DNA of 64,000 nt. Source: Coturnix japonica. Taxonomy: Eukaryota > Chordata > Aves > Galliformes > Phasianidae. How positions within the stretch are numbered: position 1 is the first letter of the stretch; every line of letters starts with the position of its first letter. Location: the NCBI RefSeq assembly GCF_001577835.2, contig NC_029529.1, positions 6,822,157 to 6,886,156 of the forward strand, written 5' to 3'. The position numbers and the translations under genes were made by a program. Shown here piece after piece: positions 10,501 to 22,000 of the stretch. Below the pieces are notes generated by a model. It saw only the letters and a list, made by a program, of their open reading frames with translations, ran no database searches and was not told the DNA's origin.

Positions 10501-13011
10501 GAAGGACAGATAACAACAAAGATGCCAACACTCCTACTCTTATTCCCAGTTCTAGGATTCTTCAGAGTCTCAGCCAAGTCACCGGGCCTCTATGCGATGC
10601 TGGCATTGAACCAATGTTTATGAAGAGCTTTTGAGATACATGAGAAATGCCAAATATTGTAATTCACGTTTGGAACTATGAATAGCAGACTGGAATGCAC
10701 GTCTGGCACCACTGAGCTCAAGTTTTTCAAGAACAGAAATAATGTATCAACTAATGTTCAACAACTGGAGAGAAAGGCATTTGAGGAACAGCAGCAGAAT
10801 TTAGTTTTGAAGAGATGAGATAACAATACTATCTCTCAAACACAATTCAGTCACGCCAGAAGATATTTCTCGTTCCCACGATTCACTTATGCTCCAATTA
10901 CCAATTAACCACCTCAGAGTTTTAGCGCTTCTCACCTTTTGTACCAATCCATAGCTGGTCTTGCTCGAGTTTAAAGGTCAATCTTACTTTCCCCCCTGAT
11001 TTGTTGTACATGCCAGATAATGGTACAGCTGGTAGGCGCTCCTACAACAAAGGCAATATGGTAAGTCACAGGGAACAAGCAACAGGAAAAGCTGTATCCT
11101 CTTACTTTCTGAAGCATAAAAACAATCCAACTTAGCAGTTTTCTTCCCAGACACAAAGGAAAGCTAAAACCAGCACAGTCAGTCTCAAACCACACAAAAC
11201 AAAACAAGAAAAAATCCACCTCTTCACCAATTGTGACAATAATCCATGTACCCACTTACCTACCTGAACACCTTTAATGGAAGGCATCACATCGTCAGGT
11301 TTTCCTTTATCCAATACTTTTCTGTGTTGCTAAAAGGTAAAAAGAGAAATGAGAATTTACACCTACACAACAGAGTTTCTCAATTTGCTTCCGACGCACC
11401 CTGAATCCAACAGATCTCAATAGCACTAAGAGACAGTTAAAGACTATCCATAGACCATTTATCACGCAGGAAACGGTTAATTCTCAAAGTTAACTGAGCA
11501 CTCCCTACAATAGCCTGCATAAATTATAGAGATGAATAAATTCCCAGTGTAACGTGAAGTGTAACATCCCTTGTAGGATGCACAAAGATATAAATATATA
11601 CACGTAAAAAGAATACGAGTTTCACTTTGAAAAGTACATGCTGAATCACATGGCTGGCACTGGACAAGGCAGTTTTAACAGTCAGGGGTTATATTCAGTG
11701 AATGGTAGAAAGTCCTCTAGATCTGACAGTGCAGCATACCGCAACACAGCACCAAACAGGGAGATTAGAGCAGTAGTAACCAAGAAAACCATGCTCAGAG
11801 CTCATAAGTTGCTGAGTACCTTTAAGCAATGATGGAACTTACAGTGAACGTGAACTATGATAAATTACAGAAAAAACAAAAGCACGTCTCATAAAGGTTG
11901 CAGATCAACGGTGTACATTTCTAAGCTTTTAAGCTAGTTTATCTGAGGGAGGTCGCTAACACCTTGAGCTGTAATTCTCCACCAGCTCACAATACTACGG
12001 TGCAGTCACAGAATGGCACTGCAGGAGGGAGTCCCTGGTGTAAGGGGGATGCTCGGCAGCCACGCTGTCCTCAGCACAGAGACAACTGCCCTGCACACAT
12101 TTGAAAGTCAGCTTTTAGAAACCCAATTGTTTTACACCAACAAAAAGTCGTTAGCTGTGAGTTACAATTGAAACTAGCTTTACTTGTGCTAACAGCATGA
12201 AATGTTTCTGCTGCTTAAAGCCCCAGGGGGGACCGCACAGCTCCACAACCAGGGGGGCACAGAGCAGGGTGCAAGCAGCACACAGTCCCACCCACCCCCT
12301 GGGACCCCCGCACCTTCTGCCTGCAGAGCGGCTCCTTCTTGCTCTCCTCCGCCTTCCCCTCTTGCTGAGCCGCATCCTTGGGCGTGTTGACGGCCAGCAC
12401 GTCGTTGATGGTGGATCCCACCACCATGATCTTGGCACCGTTGGTGACTTTGATCTCTCGCAGCGTCTTCTCCTCGGGCAGCAGCCCTTTGAACATCACT
12501 TTCTGCATGGCGGGCGGCAGGCCTAGGGGGAACGGGGACGGGGGTGAGGGGGCGGCGGCCGGGCCGGGGCCTGAGGGGCCGCCCCACGCACCTGTCAGCG
12601 AGTGGATCTTCTGCTTCAGGTCCGCGCCCGTGCTGTCCAGGCGGAACTTCACGTCGTACTTGTTCTTGTTCCAGATCACCCGCAGCTCCACCAGCTCCTG
12701 CCCTGTCTCCGAGTCGCTGCCGTTGCTGACGGCTCCCGGCGGTGCGGACATACACTCATCACCCCGAGGCGAGCCGCCTCCCTCGCCACAACCCGGCGCT
12801 TCAGCCTCCATGCCCGGCTCCGCGGCACCTGCGAGGAGCGGAGGGAAACAGCCCGGCCCCGGGGAACCGCCCAGCCCCGGCCCTCGTCGTTCCGCCTACC
12901 GCCACCGGCCCCGCCCCGCGCCGCCTCGGCCCCGCCCCGCCGGCCCCGGCCCCACGTCGCCCCGGGCCGCCCGCTCCTACCTGCGGCGGCGGCGGACGCG
13001 GCGGCGGCCAT
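7593..13011 (-). CDS. UBFD1: UBFD1, ubiquitin family domain-containing protein 1 (complete)
   Basis: Seven coding exons: 12981-13011, 12592-12828, 12314-12522, 11264-11329, 10936-11041, 8941-9023 and 7593-7703 (stop TGA at 7595-7593). They total 843 nt, 280 residues, and all phases fit; the human protein is 309. Exon 1 encodes only Met plus an Ala-rich stretch. It is preferred to the internal Met17 because the splice places GAAEPGMEAEA in register with the human N-terminus. Residues 11-55 are acidic and low-complexity. Residues about 56-125 form the ubiquitin-like domain (VIWNKNKYDVKF, LPPAMQKVMFKGLL, GAKIMVVGS). The C-terminal half contains PLSGMYNKSGGKVRL, DQLWIGTK and the ending YYWVYWVPNQY then GKWQYF, almost identical to mammals. 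The ubiquitin-like fold is clear, but the biochemical role is poorly defined. It shares a divergent CpG-island promoter with EARS2. Intron 2 is only 69 nt and open in frame. Confidence 0.97.
12523..12591 (-). other. UBFD1 intron 2: 69-nt, frame-preserving, stop-free minimal intron
   Basis: The intron starts GTGCGT and ends CCCCTAG on the minus strand. It is 69 nt long (23 codons) and has no stop in the reading frame of the flanking exons. Retention would insert a Pro/Gly/Ala-rich segment between IHSLTG and LPPAMQ in the ubiquitin-like domain. Its size is near the lower limit for vertebrate introns. Confidence 0.85.
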
Positions 13012-13249
13012 GATGATTGTGTACAATCTGCCGCGGGGGGCGCCGGGAAACGCCGCCGCTCAGCTCTGGGCCGCGCCGGCCCCCGTAGCCCCGCCCACCG
13101 CCCCGCCCGCCAATCGCAGCTCCGCCTCCCGCTCCTCCCACCAATCGGATCTCCTCCTCCAATCCACCCCTGGGCACGAAGTCCCGCCCCCCGGTGCTGA
13201 TGGGCGCCGCGGATTGGCTGAGCGCGGCGGGCGGAAGCGGCGTGTCGGC
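13012..13249. promoter_or_regulatory. Divergent CpG-island promoter between UBFD1 and EARS2
   Basis: The two start codons are head-to-head with 238 bp between them. The gap has four CCAAT boxes: CCAAT at 13110-13114, 13141-13145 and 13159-13163, and inverted ATTGG at 13213-13217. GC boxes (CCGCCC) lie around 13089-13109 and 13183-13190. There is no TATA box. This looks like a classic NF-Y/Sp1 bidirectional promoter. The same head-to-head pair exists in human. Confidence 0.85.
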
Positions 13250-16200
13250 ATGGCGCGGGTGCGATTCGGGCCCAGCCCCACAGGTACGGCCTGGTATCAT
13301 AAGGGGGTTCCGGGCCCAATGGTGCGGGTCCGGCTGGGCTCGGGGCTGTGGGGGTGCCCCGTTCTCCTTCTTTCCAGTCATTGTACTTTGTGCCTTACAT
13401 ACGGTCACAGGTTTCCTGCACCTGGGCGGGCTCCGCACCGCGCTGTACAATTACATCTTCGCCAAACAGCAGCGGGGGAGCTTCGTGCTGAGAGTGGAGG
13501 ACACGGACCAAGGCCGGGTGGTGCCCGGGGCTGCTGAGAGCATAGAGGACATGCTGCAATGGGCAGGTAAACCCCGAGGCTGAGTGTCAGATTTAAGGCG
13601 AAAGTTGGTTAAAATAAGGATGGTGAGACAGCAACACTGTGTGCACTGAGAGCTGGAGGTGCCCCATCCCTGCAGGTCAGTCAGGCTGAATGGGGGCTCT
13701 GAGCTATAAGTGGCCCTGCCCAGTGCAGGGAGTGGGACCAGCTGGCCATTAGAGATCCCTTCCAACCATCCGATGGTTCAATGATAACGTAGTGCTGAGC
13801 TGTGTAGGACTGACCAGCAGGTTGGTCTGCGCTGTCTGACACACACGCTCCCACCTGTGGCAGTGGCACAACTCAGCTTTAACAGGGCCTGTATGTGGGA
13901 GACACACAGAAAGAGTAGAGTCACTCAGACCCACTGTATGTTGGTACATTCTTTGTGTGCGGGTGTTTGCCAGAAGAGCTCTGGAAGTGTTTGATTCCAT
14001 GTGTTTTTTGTTTTCTTTTTCCTCCTTGAGTTCTACAACTGAAAGGGGATTCTGGAACCCTTTCTAGGTTCACTGTGTGGCTCTTCCAGGCATTCCTCCT
14101 GATGAGAGCCCTCGCCGTGGTGGTCCCTTTGGCCCCTACCAGCAGTCCCTCAGACTTGAGCACTACAGGGCTGCCAGTGAAGTTCTGCTGGACCGTGGTG
14201 CTGCGTATCGCTGCTTCTGCACCCCACAGCGCCTGGAGCTGCTGAGGAAGGAGGCCCTGCGCAACCAGCAGACCCCACGGTAGGAAACTGCCCAATCTGC
14301 CCTGCTTTCTCCCAAATGTGGGGCAAAGTGTGTGGCAGCAGGGTTGTCTTCTCAACCTTAGGGGCTTAGGGAAGTGATCTGTGAAAGTGGAGGTGTTGTA
14401 TAGATACACAGTGGGCAGATCATAGCTAAAAGTCATAAGTCTGTCTAGAGTGCTGGGGATGTGAAATACGCTGGTGGGTTTGGCCTATATTGATCTTAGA
14501 CCTCCATTCTCCTCTCCCAAAGATATGACAACCGGTGCCGCCACCTGACACACAAGGAGGTGGCTGAGAAGCTGGCACAGGGCCTGGACTGGGTTGTGCG
14601 CTTCCGACTGGAGCGGGGTGTGGAGCCCTTCCAGGACCTGGTCTATGGCTGGAACAAGCACGAGGTGGCAGAGGTGGAGGGTGACCCGGTGATCCTCAAG
14701 GGAGATGGCTTCCCCACGTACCACCTGGCCAATGTGGTGGATGACCATCATATGGGCATCAGCCACGTCCTGCGTGGAACTGAGTGGCTTACTTCAACAT
14801 CCAAGCACCTCCTCCTCTACAAAGCCTTTGGCTGGGACCCCCCGCAGTTTGGGCACCTTCCACTGCTTCTGAACAAGGATGGCAGTAAGCTGTCCAAGAG
14901 GCAGGGGGACATCTTCCTGGAGCGCTTTGCTCAGGAGGGCTACCTACCTGAGGCTCTGCTGGACATGATAACCAACTGCGGCTCTGGGTTTGCAGGTAAT
15001 GAGAGCAGGCTTGTTGCTTAGTAGGAACCCCTTGGGGCTGACTTTAGGGAGAGGGATGGATTTATTTAAGTATTCTGGAAGATTAAGAGAAAGTGGGTGT
15101 CAGGCAAGCGGTCTGAGTGAGCCTCTGTCACTGAAATGCCATCACAGCTTCTGCAGAGCTCCTTTGCAGGACTAGATGATGGGAATCTTTCTGTCTGTAT
15201 TCGGCCATTCAAATTGAGAGGTGCTTAATGTGTTTTCACCCAGGACAACTTTCATCTCAGAGGGATTAAACTGTCTGCAAAGTCCTGGAAAAACTTGTAA
15301 TCTCTGGTTAATAATTGCAGTGTCACGTATTACATCTTTCACATTTCTTGTTTGACCTGAAAGACCACAAGTAGTTGAGTCAACTATTCCTTTTGTTGTT
15401 TTGGCTGTGTGAGTATCACATTCATGTATATTTCAGGAACTCTGCTTGGGTATGAATCCTTTGCTGGGCAGGGAAGCTTCCTGGCCAAGTACTGTTTCTG
15501 TCAGGCTGAGTGATGCAAGGGGTGTTTTGCCAAGGGGTGAAACAGAGCAAAGCAGAATGTCCCAGGTTTAGTTCCTTGTTATCAGTCTGCTTTACAGAAG
15601 GGGCAGCTTCCTGTGCATGCTTACCAGAAGTTACCTCTTGTTTGCCAGGGTATGTCCCTGCTCTTCCTAGCACTGAAAGAAACCCTTCTTTCTCACTAAC
15701 TCACTTTCTTCCCTCAGCTGTGCTGCTGTACCAGCAGTGATCTTGCCTTCTCTAATGAAAAGCAACGACTCCAGCTTTCTGCTGGAGAGTGAATGGATGT
15801 CATAACCTTGCTGAATTATTTTGCAGAGAAACAGATGGGGAGGACTTTGGAGGAACTGATCTCACAGTTTGAAATAAGCAGAATTACAACCCATTCTGCA
15901 CTAATGGATCTTGAGCAACTCCCAGAATTCAACAGGTAGAAATATCAGTGGTAGATAAATATTTAATACTTTGTCGGATGTCTGTCCAAGGTGTAATGTT
16001 GCCTTTCCAACTGTTCTAGTTTTAACTGATAAATATGAGATGGGGATGATTAGAGTGAACAAAACCCAGAGCAGTTTCTCTTTGTCCAGGATACACCTCA
16101 CTCGCCATATTGAGAATGAAGGGCTACGGCAGAAGCTAATTCGAGAGCTGCAGTTGCTGGTGGAGCAGGTCTATGGGGATCAACAAGTGGATAAGGAGGT

Positions 16201-18380
16201 TCTGGAAAAGGAGTACGTGGAGCGAGTCCTTCTGCTGAGAAAAGTATGAGAAGTGATGAAATGGTGTTACCATTTTGTGGAGGGCTGGAGCATGGGCTGA
16301 GCAGACTCCTCATACTGCCAGGCAGCTTACGCCTGGTTTTTTGCTAATAGGGCAGTGTAAAACTGCTTGTGTTGCTACTACTCTGTGCTTTGAAAGCAAA
16401 GTCAAAGCGACTGCTTAGCAGAGATGGATGAAGCTCTTGATGGTTCAACTAATGGCACCCGGGTGTGTGGAGCCCTGGTCTCAAGTCAATGGCAGAGGGG
16501 AGTAAAACACGTCTGTAAGGGCAGGCAGACACCCCGTCTGTCAGCAGAGGTTTTGCTGTGGGTTGCCCATGTGACTCCCTGTGCATCTCATGAGAGGCAG
16601 CAAATGAGTGTGGCAAGCCACTTCCAGGGACAGAGTGAGTCAGCTGCATGTGCTGTGCAGGACTGGTACCAAACCCTTCAGGCTGCTTTTGTATCTCTGT
16701 GTGCACCAGGCAGTTATGGGTGTGAAAAACAGCGGCCAAAATGTCAGCAGTTCATGTTTCTTCTAAACAGGCTCAAAGCACAAGGCTGCAGTGTGCTGGG
16801 ACCTTCTTCATCTGTTTGTGAAGCACAGGGAGAAGGGTCTCTTCCCTCCCCAAACTGTCACTGTCACCCCTGGTCTTGCCAGCTCTGCTTTCTTTCCCCA
16901 GGGCCACATAATCCATCTGAAGGACCTGGTGCTGGACAACTATTCCTACTTGTGGGTTAGGCCCTCAGTGTCCCGAGAGCAGCTACAGACAATATCTGTG
17001 GAAGTAGATGAAATAGGAAAGCTAGTCCTAGGGTAAGTGTCTCCTTGCAGCTCTGTACACACACACCTGATTTCTCTCCAGTCAGAAGCATCACTGGGAT
17101 GGCAGACTGTCTGTCCAACCTTTGCTAGGTCCTTTCTTCTGTATCAAGGAATTCTGTGGGGGTTTTGCCCACGTGTTTCATTTCTGCCTTGTATGTTCCT
17201 TTGTTGCTCCATGCCTTGTAGCTGGGAGGGATGCTGTGTCAATCTCTTTTCCTGCCCAGATTCTGTGTATACCAGGTCAAAGTTTTTGATGCAAATGAGC
17301 CCCAAACACCTCAGAGAGAAGCTGAGGTGGCAATAGCTGCAAGATTAACTCTTATTTTCAGCTGTCTGCAAAGCTGATTGCCCCCAGTCATCTGTCACAG
17401 CTGAGTGGTTACTGAGTCCAGGTGATGGTAATTTAAATGTCCGAATCATGCCTCTCCTGTGGAGATAATAGTACTGCTGTCTATATCTGATGCTGCCAGA
17501 AATGACTCCCGCATCTCTACAAATTGTATTTATTCAGAAATCTGAATTACTCATTTCCTAAAGGCTTATGACAAAACCAGCAGCTGTTTGGACCATCGAG
17601 GAGTTGAACAAAGACCTCAGAAACATCCAGAAGGAGACCAGAGAGACCAAGTACAGCAGCATGATGAAGCTCCTCCGCATGGCTATCAGTGGGCAGCAGG
17701 TAAAAAACCAATTCCAGTGCTGGGACCTCATGGTTGTGTGTGTAGTTTTTAACCAGCATCTTTCTGTGCTATCAAGGTACTGGCATTTGGGTTGGATTTA
17801 TTACAAGAATTTATGTCAGTTGTTGTTAGGAGTGAAAGCACTGACATAAAGCAGTTCTGGATGAAATGGCTGTTCTGACAGTTCCAGAAAGGTGTTTTTA
17901 AGGCATGAATATGCTGCTTGCAAACCTGAAGTTAGCAAAACTTCTGGACCAGCTGTAGAGGGCGTTAGCAACCTTGTGAGTTTTATGCCATAAGAGGATC
18001 TCATGCAATGCTCTGCATTCATCTGCTGTACAAAGTTCAAACCCAAGTTCTACAGGAGGCATTCTTCACTGCCTGCTTCTGGCTTAGGCTCTAGGGTTGC
18101 TTTTTGGTTCAGTTTGACCATTTTATTTCAGGAAGAAAGAGCAAAACCTCACTTTGAGATTGCTAACAAAACCCCCGCCCTTGGTCTAGCAGCAATCTGA
18201 TAGCTTGTCACTTATCACTTCCTGCCTGCTGCTACAGCCTTTTGTACTGGAAAGTGTAAGTTGCCATCTGTACAATGATTTCTTCTGTGCTTTCAGCACG
18301 GACCAAGCGTGGCTGAGATGATGGTGACGCTGGGCCCCAGAGAAGTGTGTGGAAGGATACACAGAGTGCTCTCCAGCTAA
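13250..18380 (+). CDS. EARS2: EARS2, mitochondrial glutamyl-tRNA synthetase (complete)
   Basis: Nine coding exons: 13250-13283, 13411-13566, 14090-14279, 14523-14995, 15827-15935, 16090-16243, 16902-17032, 17564-17699 and 18297-18380 (TAA). They total 1467 nt, 488 residues, with consistent phases; human is 523. The enzyme charges mitochondrial tRNA-Glu in the matrix. The class I signature HLGG (HIGH motif) is at residues 15-18, after [10 protein letters not shown], and the KMSKS-type loop KLSKR is at about 249-253. Also conserved are [60 protein letters not shown] and TNCGSGFA. The C-terminal anticodon-binding half ends in [12 protein letters not shown] and a short EMM-TLGP tail. The chosen ATG has a usable context (gGCATGG) but leaves almost no room for a mitochondrial presequence, unlike the roughly 40-residue human leader. 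The in-frame region upstream is open back to ATGs at 13010 and 13013, so the true start is uncertain. Confidence 0.96.
13650..13792 (+). mobile_element. CR1 LINE fragment (3' end), EARS2 intron 2
   Basis: The end reads GAGATCCCTTCCAACCATCC followed by a degraded ATGGTTCAATGAT tail, the diagnostic CR1 3' terminus. The 5' part resembles the CR1 segment GGTGCCCCATCCCTGCAGGT. It is a short, diverged, 5'-truncated copy with no coding capacity. Confidence 0.85.
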
Positions 18381-18840
18381 CGTGGGACCCACAGCATGGA
18401 CAGTGCTGGCTCTGCAGGGTGTGGGTACCAGCTGTCATCATCCCAGAGCTGGACTTCTTGGTGACAGTGCGATTATCTCTGATCAGATGTGCTGGGCTTT
18501 GGGCCACGCGGGTGTCTGTGTGTCTGTACACTCAGTCTGTGTGGGAGAGGAACTGCATACAGAGAGAGGTCTGTCCTTGTGCCGTCACCCTGTGGAAGCA
18601 GCCAAGTGTTCTGGCTGGGACCCAGAGACTTCTATCAGCAGTTCAGTGCCTACAGATGGAAGGCAGTGCCGTGCCAGCTGCCCACCTTGCTCTGGGCATT
18701 GCCCTACAGCTAGAGGAGCCCAGCCAGCACCAGAACACTGTCTGGGGGGGGTGAGGGGGTGGTGAGCAGCTGCTACCTGCTGCTATGGAGAATATGGAGA
18801 AAGGACTTTAACTGTGCAGTGTACGCGATTCAGCTGAAAC
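18381..18840 (+). other. EARS2 3' UTR and EARS2-GGA2 gap
   Basis: GC-rich sequence between the EARS2 stop and the GGA2 promoter. I see no AATAAA or ATTAAA on the plus strand anywhere between 18381 and the GGA2 start, so EARS2 must use a variant signal or read on. Open frames here (for example 18347-18765) lack homology and splice support. Confidence 0.6.
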
Positions 18841-19049
18841 GTGGAACTTTTCCTATTGGAGGGCCGGCCTCTAAGTGTTAAATAGCTCTGGTGATGGCTA
18901 TCACCAAAAAACACCTTACTGTGTCTTACCGCTGTCTGGGCGGGGTGGGCGGGGGATGGGGGGGGGGGGGCTGGACTGCGCCGAGTGCAGCCCTTCCTGG
19001 GCGGCCCCGGGAGCGGGCGGGGCGGCGGAGCGGGACGCAGCGGGAGCCC
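18841..19049 (+). promoter_or_regulatory. GGA2 promoter, CpG island with G-rich tract
   Basis: An inverted CCAAT box (ATTGG) lies at 18855-18859, about 190 bp before the ATG. A G-rich stretch at 18937-18970 contains GGGCGG-type Sp1 sites and an 11-G run. CpG density rises through exon 1. The transcription start is not determinable. Confidence 0.65.
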
Positions 19050-22000
19050 ATGGCCGGAGCGGAGCGGCTGCAGCGGTGGCTCAGTGAGTGCGGGCGGGGA
19101 TGGGGTGCGGGCAGCGCTACGGCCGCCGTGTGCCTGCGGGAGCCGCTGCAACGGCGGGGCTGGGGGCGGTGGCTGCGGGCACGGCGGGGCGGGCCGGGAT
19201 GGGAGCGTTCCGCGGCTCCGCACTACGGGGCTGAAAGCTCCGCTCCCACCTTGGGCTATTGGATGGGGGGCTCAGCACTGCGTTTTGACGCAGGTGTCGC
19301 TGATGATCGCTTCCTGCCCGTCGCTTGCCTTCTATTTCTGCCTTTCGCATAAAGGCCCCGCGATCTCACACCGAAACCTTATTTCTTTCCTCCCCCGGGT
19401 AAGATGAAGCCACCGATCCAAGTGTCCCCGAGGAGAAATGGGAATGCATCCAACAGTTCTGCTCGCAGCTGAACGCGGACACGGAGGGGTAAGGAGAGCG
19501 AAGGAGAGCGGCAGCGCCGGGTGCGGGGCCCGGCTGGGCTGCGGAGGTCGCAGCGCTCGGCTCGGGCGATCGCTCATCCCCGCAGGGCACAGTTGGCAGA
19601 GCTGGGTTATCTCGAGGGCTGGCTGACCTCGTTCTATTGCTCCGCAGCCCACCGCTGGCAGCGCGACTGCTGGCACACAAGATACAGTCGCCCCAGGAGG
19701 TGGAAGCTCTCCATGCGCTGACAGTAAGTGCTCTCGGCCACGTGCGAAGAGAGGCAGCAACGATTGCGGGCTTGGGGCAGTGAGACCGCTGCTTCTTTTT
19801 CTTCCTGATGTCCCCCCCCTGTTTCTTTTTCCCGTGGGTGTATACCCTAGTTTGGGTCACAAGATGAATGGAGAAACAGGAGTGAATTCTTTGGCTCCTT
19901 TCTGTGGCTGCAGCTGTTGTGCCTGTGCTATTGCCTCAGGGTCAGCAGCTCCAGAAGTTATTAATAAAGGGGAGGACAGCACAGTGGTCTAAAGCACCTT
20001 CCTTGAGAAGGTTGGGTGAAGAAAAGATACTTTTGCTGTGTAACTTCTGTAGTATCTCTGTGTCTGTACTCACACAGTGACAGAAAGGCCTTAGATGTAA
20101 CATCGTAGTAACAAAGTCTTTAGGAATTCCCTAAGCTGTGTGTGTATGGCTCTGTTTTCTAACTGGTTCCTTTTCTGCAGGTGCTGGAGACGTGCGTGAA
20201 TAACTGCGGTGAGAAATTTCACAATGAAATAGCAAAGTTCCGGTTTCTGAATGAGCTGATTAAAGTGCTGTCCCCAAAGGTGGGTGGTTGTGGCTGCCCA
20301 GCATGTGACGAGGGGATGTGCTGTGTGTTTCAGCCCGGATGGGAAAGCTTAGACTGAATGTCATGTAGAAATAGAGCACAGTTTCTATTCTGTGCCTCCG
20401 AGCACAAGGAGTGGATGTGAATTTCCCTGTAAAGAAAGTAGTAATTGTAACTCTTGCTGTCCTCGCTTTCTTTCCTACATAGGAGGTAGCCAAGCTTGGG
20501 CTGTGCTCATGGAGCAGGGTCAGCCTGAATAAAGCACAGGGCTATTTTCACTAAAAGAGCTGAAAAAGTTTTGGTTTCAGATGTAGTAACTGATCAGAGA
20601 GTCTTTGAAATGGTTTCCTGTTGATTGTCATGTTATATTAATGACCTTGGCACACGGGCAATAGCATTGCTTTTATTTACAGCCACTTCTGTGCACACTG
20701 TTTCATGTATTGCAAGAAACACAGCTGACAGCACTGTGTGTGCACTGGGAGTCCATTTGCTGTTTGATCTCTGCGTGCAAGCAACTTGGGGCCAGATCTG
20801 TATGCCACACATGCTGCAGACTCTTCAGTTTTGATCTATTTTTCTTATCATTTTTGTTCTTCCCCAGTACTATGGAACCTGGTCATCAGAAAAAGTCAAG
20901 TCCAGAGTGACTGAAATAATATTCAGTTGGACGGTTTGGTTTCCTCAGGAAGTTAAAATCCGGGATGCTTATCAGATGTTGAAGAAACAAGGTTCAGTTC
21001 TGTTATTTCAGTTTCCTTCTTAACTTTGAGGTCACGTGGCTTCAGCCCACACTTCTCTGTCCTCTTTGCTTTTGTGACTCAGCTTTTTCTGTAAGACATT
21101 ATGTGTGAGGGGGAAAGGCCAAAGGCTGCTTCCAAGGCTGCTGGGCTGCTTAGAGATGCCCGTAGCTGTGTAAAGAGATTTACCCAACAATGGTTGTATT
21201 GAGCCATTCCAGCCTTGTGGCTGCTGTTCTCACAGTGCTCACCCCTGGGGTGTGGTGAAAAGGTACAGAGCAATTTGAGGGGCTCTTTGCACTGGGATGC
21301 TGTTGCTGGGCGTGGGTGCTCAGCTGGGTGCAGGACCAGCATGCTGCTGAGCATTGTGTTGTGGCAGCTCGGGCACTGCTGAACCCATATTGTTTATCAT
21401 TCCAGGGATTGTAAAAGAAGACCCCAAGTTGCCAGAGGACAAAATCTTACCTCCCCCTTCTCCAAGACCTCAGAACTCCATCTTTGACACTGATGAAGAG
21501 AAATCCAAGGTAAACCTTAAGGCTTTCCTTCCTGCTCCCCCTCTGATTTTTACTGCTGAGAGCACATGCAGATATATTCAGAGCAATGCAGTTGCTTCTG
21601 CTGCACGACAGGTGGGAAATTGTGATATTTCATCAGAAAGCATTGCTTGGTCAAAAGTGAAACATTTTTACAGAAATAGTCAGTTTTCTTTGCATTTCAG
21701 AGGGAAGGTCCCTCTGGGCCCTTCTTCTGCCCCGTGCTGTGTTACTGCACTGTTCTGTGCTGCCCTGGGCTCGGCCATACTCCCCCTTTTTCTCACACTC
21801 CTGATGCCAGAAAGTCATTTGTTCTCAGCTGTCTGCACTGAGCCGCTGACAGTGGGTGTCCCTGAGTACTGGGGTGTGTACCTGTGGGGTGTACCCAACA
21901 AAGAGCCTAGAGAATGCTGCTGACTGCTGTACAATGGTTTCCCATCACAGCTCCTAGCAAGGCTGTTGAAGAGTAATCATGCTGAGGACCTGCAGGCTGC

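Noticed and set aside
10206-10634. 142-codon plus-strand frame in UBFD1 intron 5
   Set aside because: No homology, antisense to the gene and within an intron; a chance frame.
12215-12591. Extension of UBFD1 through intron 3 as an alternative C-terminus
   Set aside because: The conserved downstream exons (CAA CAC AGA... to GKWQYF) join in phase. Read-through past 12314 ends in unconserved Cys/Pro-rich sequence.
12602-13537. 311-codon plus-strand frame across UBFD1 exons and into EARS2 exon 2
   Set aside because: It runs antisense through UBFD1 exons and across EARS2 intron 1. Only the EARS2 exon 1 part is real coding sequence; the possible N-terminal extension is reported as a finding.
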